Origin: Chloroflexota bacterium
GTDB lineage: Archaea; Iainarchaeota; Iainarchaeia; Iainarchaeales; GCA-2688035
DNA length: 9,588 bases
Assembly (NCBI GenBank): GCA_030634785.1
Contig: DAOWAC010000026.1
Coordinates: forward strand, 1-9,588
Direction: 5' to 3'
Part shown: in pieces, positions 7,384 through 9,588 of the stretch
Position numbering within the stretch: the stretch's first letter is position 1
How the letters are laid out: each line of letters starts with the position of its first letter
The notes under the pieces: generated by a model
What the model was told of the DNA's origin: nothing
Seen by the model: only the letters and a program-made list of their open reading frames with translations
The model's database searches: none
Made by a program: the position numbers and the translations under genes

Positions 7384-7405
7384 TGTTTTGCATATAAATT
7401 AACAC

Positions 7406-7753
7406 ATGATAAACATTCCTTTGCTTAACATTCCAGTACCTGATACAGTACTTGACGACATTGGAAATAGTGCAGCAGGAGCAGCAGAAAGTGCAGGAAG
7501 TGCAGCATTAAGCATTGCAGGAAACCCGCTTCTTTTAGTAGGCGGAATAGTTCTTGTAATTGCCGCACTTGTAATATTCTTCTTTTTAAAAAAAATAATA
7601 ATAAACAGCATTCTTGGAATTGTAGCCTGGGCAATTTTAACATTTGTCTTTCAGGTAGAGCTTCCATTTATTCCAAGCCTTGCAATAAGCGTTATCTTTG
7701 GACTAGCAGGAATCGGAGCAATGCTGGTAATGAAATTCTTTGGAATGTTTTAG
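7406..7753 (+). CDS. Small three-span membrane protein, BofA-like
   Basis: The 115-residue product has an Ala/Gly/Ser-rich N-terminal segment (about 18-37), then three hydrophobic spans at about 41-61, 66-84 and 90-112. The last part, with LPFIPSLAISVIFGLAGIGA followed by MLVMKFFG, matches the conserved C-terminal pattern of the BofA family (helix, short loop ending in a proline-containing turn, then glycine-rich GxxGxxG-like helix and KxF). In Bacillus, BofA restrains the intramembrane protease SpoIVFB and so delays sigma-K activation. Archaea have no such sigma factor, so the role here is unknown; control of a site-2 protease is a guess from family knowledge. It diverges from the winged-helix regulator and converges with the AmrS-like gene with only 27 bp between stops. 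There is no Shine-Dalgarno site; the TATA spacing fits a leaderless mRNA. Confidence 0.75.
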   Translation: MINIPLLNIPVPDTVLDDIGNSAAGAAESAGSAALSIAGNPLLLVGGIVLVIAALVIFFFLKKIIINSILGIVAWAILTFVFQVELPFIPSLAISVIFGLAGIGAMLVMKFFGMF

Positions 7754-7780
7754 AAAATTGCTTCAAACAAAATTACTATT

Positions 7781-8665
7781 TTAATCAGAAACATTTCCCA
7801 AATAAACAAATTTCAATCCTGCTTTTTCAGCAACTTCCTTTGCCTTGCGCAACTTACCCAAATCAGTTGGAGGCAAATAATCCAATTTATACCGAGGCCA
7901 AAAACAAGAAAAATGCAGAGGAATTTTTTTATCAACCCCTGCAACAAATTCGGCTACATCCTTGAAGTCTTCTTCACTATCATTAAAGTCTGGAACCAAA
8001 AGATTTGTTACCTCTAAATGAATTTTCTTTTTATGCAAATACGAAATGTTTTCTTTTACAAAATCAATGTTTGCATTGCCAACAACTTCTTTGTAAAATT
8101 TTGCATTTCCTTTTAGATCAACATTGATTGCATCCAAAAAAGGCGCAATTTCATCAATGCATTCTTTGGACATATATCCATTGCTTACCCACGCGTTATA
8201 CAGTCCTTTTTTGTGCGCTAACTTCATTGTATCCAAAGCATATTCTGCAAAAATTGTCGGCTCGGTATAAGTGTAAGCAATTCCCTCCACACCTGCTTCC
8301 AGAGTTTGCTTTACAATTTCTTCAGGAGACGTAAACGGTACAGCCAAAATTGCCTCTTCACTCCTTTCCTGTGAAATTTGCCAATTTTGACAATGCTTGC
8401 ACATAAAATTGCAGCCATAAGTACTAATTCCCAAACACCTGCTTCCTGGTTTAAAATTAAACAAGGGCTTTTTTTCAATCGAATCAATTGACATTGTAAT
8501 AGTTCTGCCATAAACAAGCGAATACAACTTGCCGTCAATATTCTTTCTTACACCACACTGGCTTCCGCCTTTTTCAGAAATAGTACATTCTCTCATGCAA
8601 AGATTGCATTTTACCAAATTATCCTTTAGCTTTTTGTAAAACATTGCCTCATGCAATTCTGTCAT
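7781..8665 (-). CDS. amrS: Radical SAM enzyme of the AmmeMemoRadiSam system (AmrS-like)
   Basis: The 294-residue protein carries the radical SAM motif CNFMCKHC (C85, C89, C92), which binds a 4Fe-4S cluster and S-adenosylmethionine. An N-terminal cysteine set (C20, C23, C27, C37) sits in the family pattern CNLCMREC...GGSQCGVR, and the barrel has GIAYTYTEPTIF (129-140), VSNGY (160-164), DAINVDLKG (178-186) and HLEVTNLLVP (216-225). These identify the AmrS group, related to pyruvate formate-lyase activating enzymes. Its cellular reaction is not settled, and no AmrA or Memo (AmrB) partner is in the window. The protein ends at KFVYLGNVSD, where relatives usually continue for some 30-40 residues with a further cysteine-rich tail; that tail is absent and the BofA-like gene converges 27 bp away. 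The start fits both a weak AAGGAT site and a TATA box 26 bases upstream. Confidence 0.88.
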   Translation of the reverse strand: MTELHEAMFYKKLKDNLVKCNLCMRECTISEKGGSQCGVRKNIDGKLYSLVYGRTITMSIDSIEKKPLFNFKPGSRCLGISTYGCNFMCKHCQNWQISQERSEEAILAVPFTSPEEIVKQTLEAGVEGIAYTYTEPTIFAEYALDTMKLAHKKGLYNAWVSNGYMSKECIDEIAPFLDAINVDLKGNAKFYKEVVGNANIDFVKENISYLHKKKIHLEVTNLLVPDFNDSEEDFKDVAEFVAGVDKKIPLHFSCFWPRYKLDYLPPTDLGKLRKAKEVAEKAGLKFVYLGNVSD

Positions 8666-8675
8666 AACTATATCC

Positions 8676-8684
8676 TTTTATAGA
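8676..8684 (+). promoter_or_regulatory. TATA box of the lysine-rich protein gene, leaderless arrangement
   Basis: TTTTATAGA is centred 27 bases before the ATG at 8707, and no Shine-Dalgarno site precedes the ATG, so transcripts probably begin at the start codon. Confidence 0.45.
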
Positions 8685-8685
8685 A

Positions 8686-8695
8686 AGTAATTAAC
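8686..8695 (-). promoter_or_regulatory. Putative TATA box of the AmrS-like gene
   Basis: The minus strand reads GTTAATTACT, centred 26 bases before the ATG at 8665. It overlaps the opposing promoter in a 41-bp gap, so the two promoters may compete or be controlled together. Confidence 0.4.
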
Positions 8696-8706
8696 AATAT
8701 ATTTAC

Positions 8707-9378
8707 ATGACACCAAAAAAACCAGTCCATACTAAAAGTCAAAAAAAAGGAAACCGCCACAGACCAAACACTAAGCAAACAAAAGTTAAGCCCAGAACAG
8801 AGAAAAGGTTTGCAAAAGTACTGCAAAGCAAAACCCAACCCCTTTCAGCACAAAGCGTGCACAGTATTGCAAAAAAAATTTACGCAGAATACCATTGGAA
8901 ACCAGACGCAGACCACAAAACTCCGGAAAAGGCAGTGAATGCAATGTCAGAAGCATTACTAAATCTTTACGCACAGGCTTTGAACATTAGAACAGGGCAA
9001 AAAATTAATGCAAGACAGTTTGCAAACGCAATTAGATTAATAAAAATTACAAACTCTGAAATGAAATTTGGAATAGAAAAAACAAGGCGAATTTCAGAAA
9101 AGCTCGCCAATGGAAAAACAACAGCATTGCTTGAAAACCTTGAAAAAATTGCATTCGAACAAGCAAGCGGGCAACTTTTAAAAAACTACAATAAAGAAAT
9201 AAAAAACCATGAAACGCAACACAAGCACGAGTATTGGAAAGACAACTTGGGAAGGAATAGAAAAATTCCATTGAAAGACCTTGCAAAGCTTGTGAACTTT
9301 GCAAGCCATAAAACCGCAACGCGATTGTATGAAACCAATAGTGTGCTAAGGCTCTGGCTTGGAAAAAAAATAATTTAA
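8707..9378 (+). CDS. Lysine-rich protein with basic tail and possible histone-fold segment
   Basis: I do not recognise a family for this 223-residue protein. Residues 1-43 are a disordered, strongly basic tail rich in Lys, Arg, Pro, Thr and Gln. Residues 48-113 look like helix (SVHSIAKKIYAEY), loop, long helix (about 72-96, AVNAMSEALLNLYAQALNIR), loop TGQKI, and short helix (about 102-113, RQFANAIRLI). This order and spacing, ending INARQFANAIRLI, aligns without gaps to the loop-2 and helix-3 part of archaeal histones (for example IKAEDIELAVRRF). The usual Lys-Thr contact before that Ile is missing. Residues 114-223 add further basic helices, with an unusual His/Trp stretch, ETQHKHEYWKDN (169-180). 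DNA or RNA binding is inferred from charge and this resemblance. It starts 41 bp from the divergent AmrS-like gene and is followed after 10 bp by another lysine-rich ORF, so the pair probably form an operon. Confidence 0.65.
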   Translation: MTPKKPVHTKSQKKGNRHRPNTKQTKVKPRTEKRFAKVLQSKTQPLSAQSVHSIAKKIYAEYHWKPDADHKTPEKAVNAMSEALLNLYAQALNIRTGQKINARQFANAIRLIKITNSEMKFGIEKTRRISEKLANGKTTALLENLEKIAFEQASGQLLKNYNKEIKNHETQHKHEYWKDNLGRNRKIPLKDLAKLVNFASHKTATRLYETNSVLRLWLGKKII

Positions 9379-9388
9379 TCTGATTAAA

Positions 9389-9588
9389 ATGACTAAAAGA
9401 ATATGGAAAAAAGGCAGTGCAGGAAAAAAGGCTTTGGCAAAAAGTGCAAGCAGAATGGCCCGCGACCTGATAAGATGCAACAGCCCAGAAGCCCTTAACA
9501 GATACCTTTCAAACAAAACACAGAAACAGCTTCAAGAATTAAAAAACAAAAAAATGATTCAAGCAAAAATGAGCCAAAAAAGAGCACA
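9389..9588 (+). CDS. Partial CDS, lysine-rich protein of unknown function
   Basis: An ATG at 9389, 10 bp after the stop of the preceding gene, opens a frame that stays open for 66 codons to the window end. The peptide starts MTKRIWKKGSAGKKALAKSA and is strongly basic and helical, with a cysteine at residue 30 (DLIRCNSPEAL) and a Gln/Lys-rich stretch (KTQKQLQELKNKK) that may be a coiled coil. No Shine-Dalgarno site is visible. The tight spacing suggests co-transcription with the preceding gene and a related role, perhaps nucleic-acid binding. It is too short to assign to a family. Confidence 0.6.
   Translation, partial: MTKRIWKKGSAGKKALAKSASRMARDLIRCNSPEALNRYLSNKTQKQLQELKNKKMIQAKMSQKRA

Noticed and set aside
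7399..7667. Minus-strand frames opposite the BofA-like gene
   Set aside because: The plus-strand product matches a known membrane family with three clean spans; the antisense products are Leu/Phe- or Ala-rich shadows.
8311..8538. Second minus-strand frame inside the AmrS-like gene
   Set aside because: It overlaps the radical SAM motif region in another frame and resembles no family.
1..9588. CRISPR array, insertion sequence, integrase, tRNA or rRNA
   Set aside because: No regularly spaced repeats, transposase or integrase motifs, cloverleaf with CCA-end features, or conserved rRNA segments were seen on either strand.

Overview
The window looks archaeal, most likely from a DPANN-type lineage or, less likely, a relative of the Methanococcales. 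Three observations support this. The largest gene encodes an S-layer protein of the Methanococcus type. Several genes have AT-rich TATA boxes centred 26-27 bases upstream of a start codon with no Shine-Dalgarno (SD) site, which is the arrangement of leaderless archaeal mRNAs. Several protein families present are shared with archaea, such as an AmmeMemoRadiSam-type radical SAM enzyme and an archaeal BofA-like membrane protein. Lineage placement is inference; there is no rRNA or tRNA in the window.

Left part (1-6480), all on the minus strand, is a cell-envelope block. In transcription order it holds a TATA box and a roughly 100-nt leader with nested palindromes and a possible 31-codon upstream ORF; the 994-residue S-layer protein (3361-6345); a hairpin/poly-U terminator (3321-3348); a single-span membrane-anchored protein of unknown function (2610-3215); a 773-residue polytopic membrane protein with GT-C glycosyltransferase architecture and an extra N-terminal extracytoplasmic domain (94-2415); and the first 17 codons of a membrane or secreted protein cut by the window edge (1-52). 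Together they suggest synthesis, anchoring and possibly glycosylation of the surface layer.

Middle part (6481-7753) holds a winged-helix regulator on the minus strand (6656-7291), read away from a short promoter region shared with a small three-span BofA-like protein on the plus strand (7406-7753). The regulator lies directly upstream of the S-layer promoter, so it is a candidate controller of the envelope block.

Right part (7781-9588) holds a radical SAM enzyme of the AmrS family on the minus strand, lacking the usual C-terminal cysteine tail. It diverges across 41 bp from a plus-strand pair of lysine-rich proteins. The first (8707-9378) has a tailed arrangement with a segment resembling an archaeal histone fold. 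The second (9389 onward) is cut by the window end.

No CRISPR array, insertion sequence, transposase, integrase, tRNA or rRNA was seen. The most interesting leads are the S-layer leader with its possible coupled upstream ORF, the possible tailed histone-fold protein, and the two contrasting modes of translation initiation.
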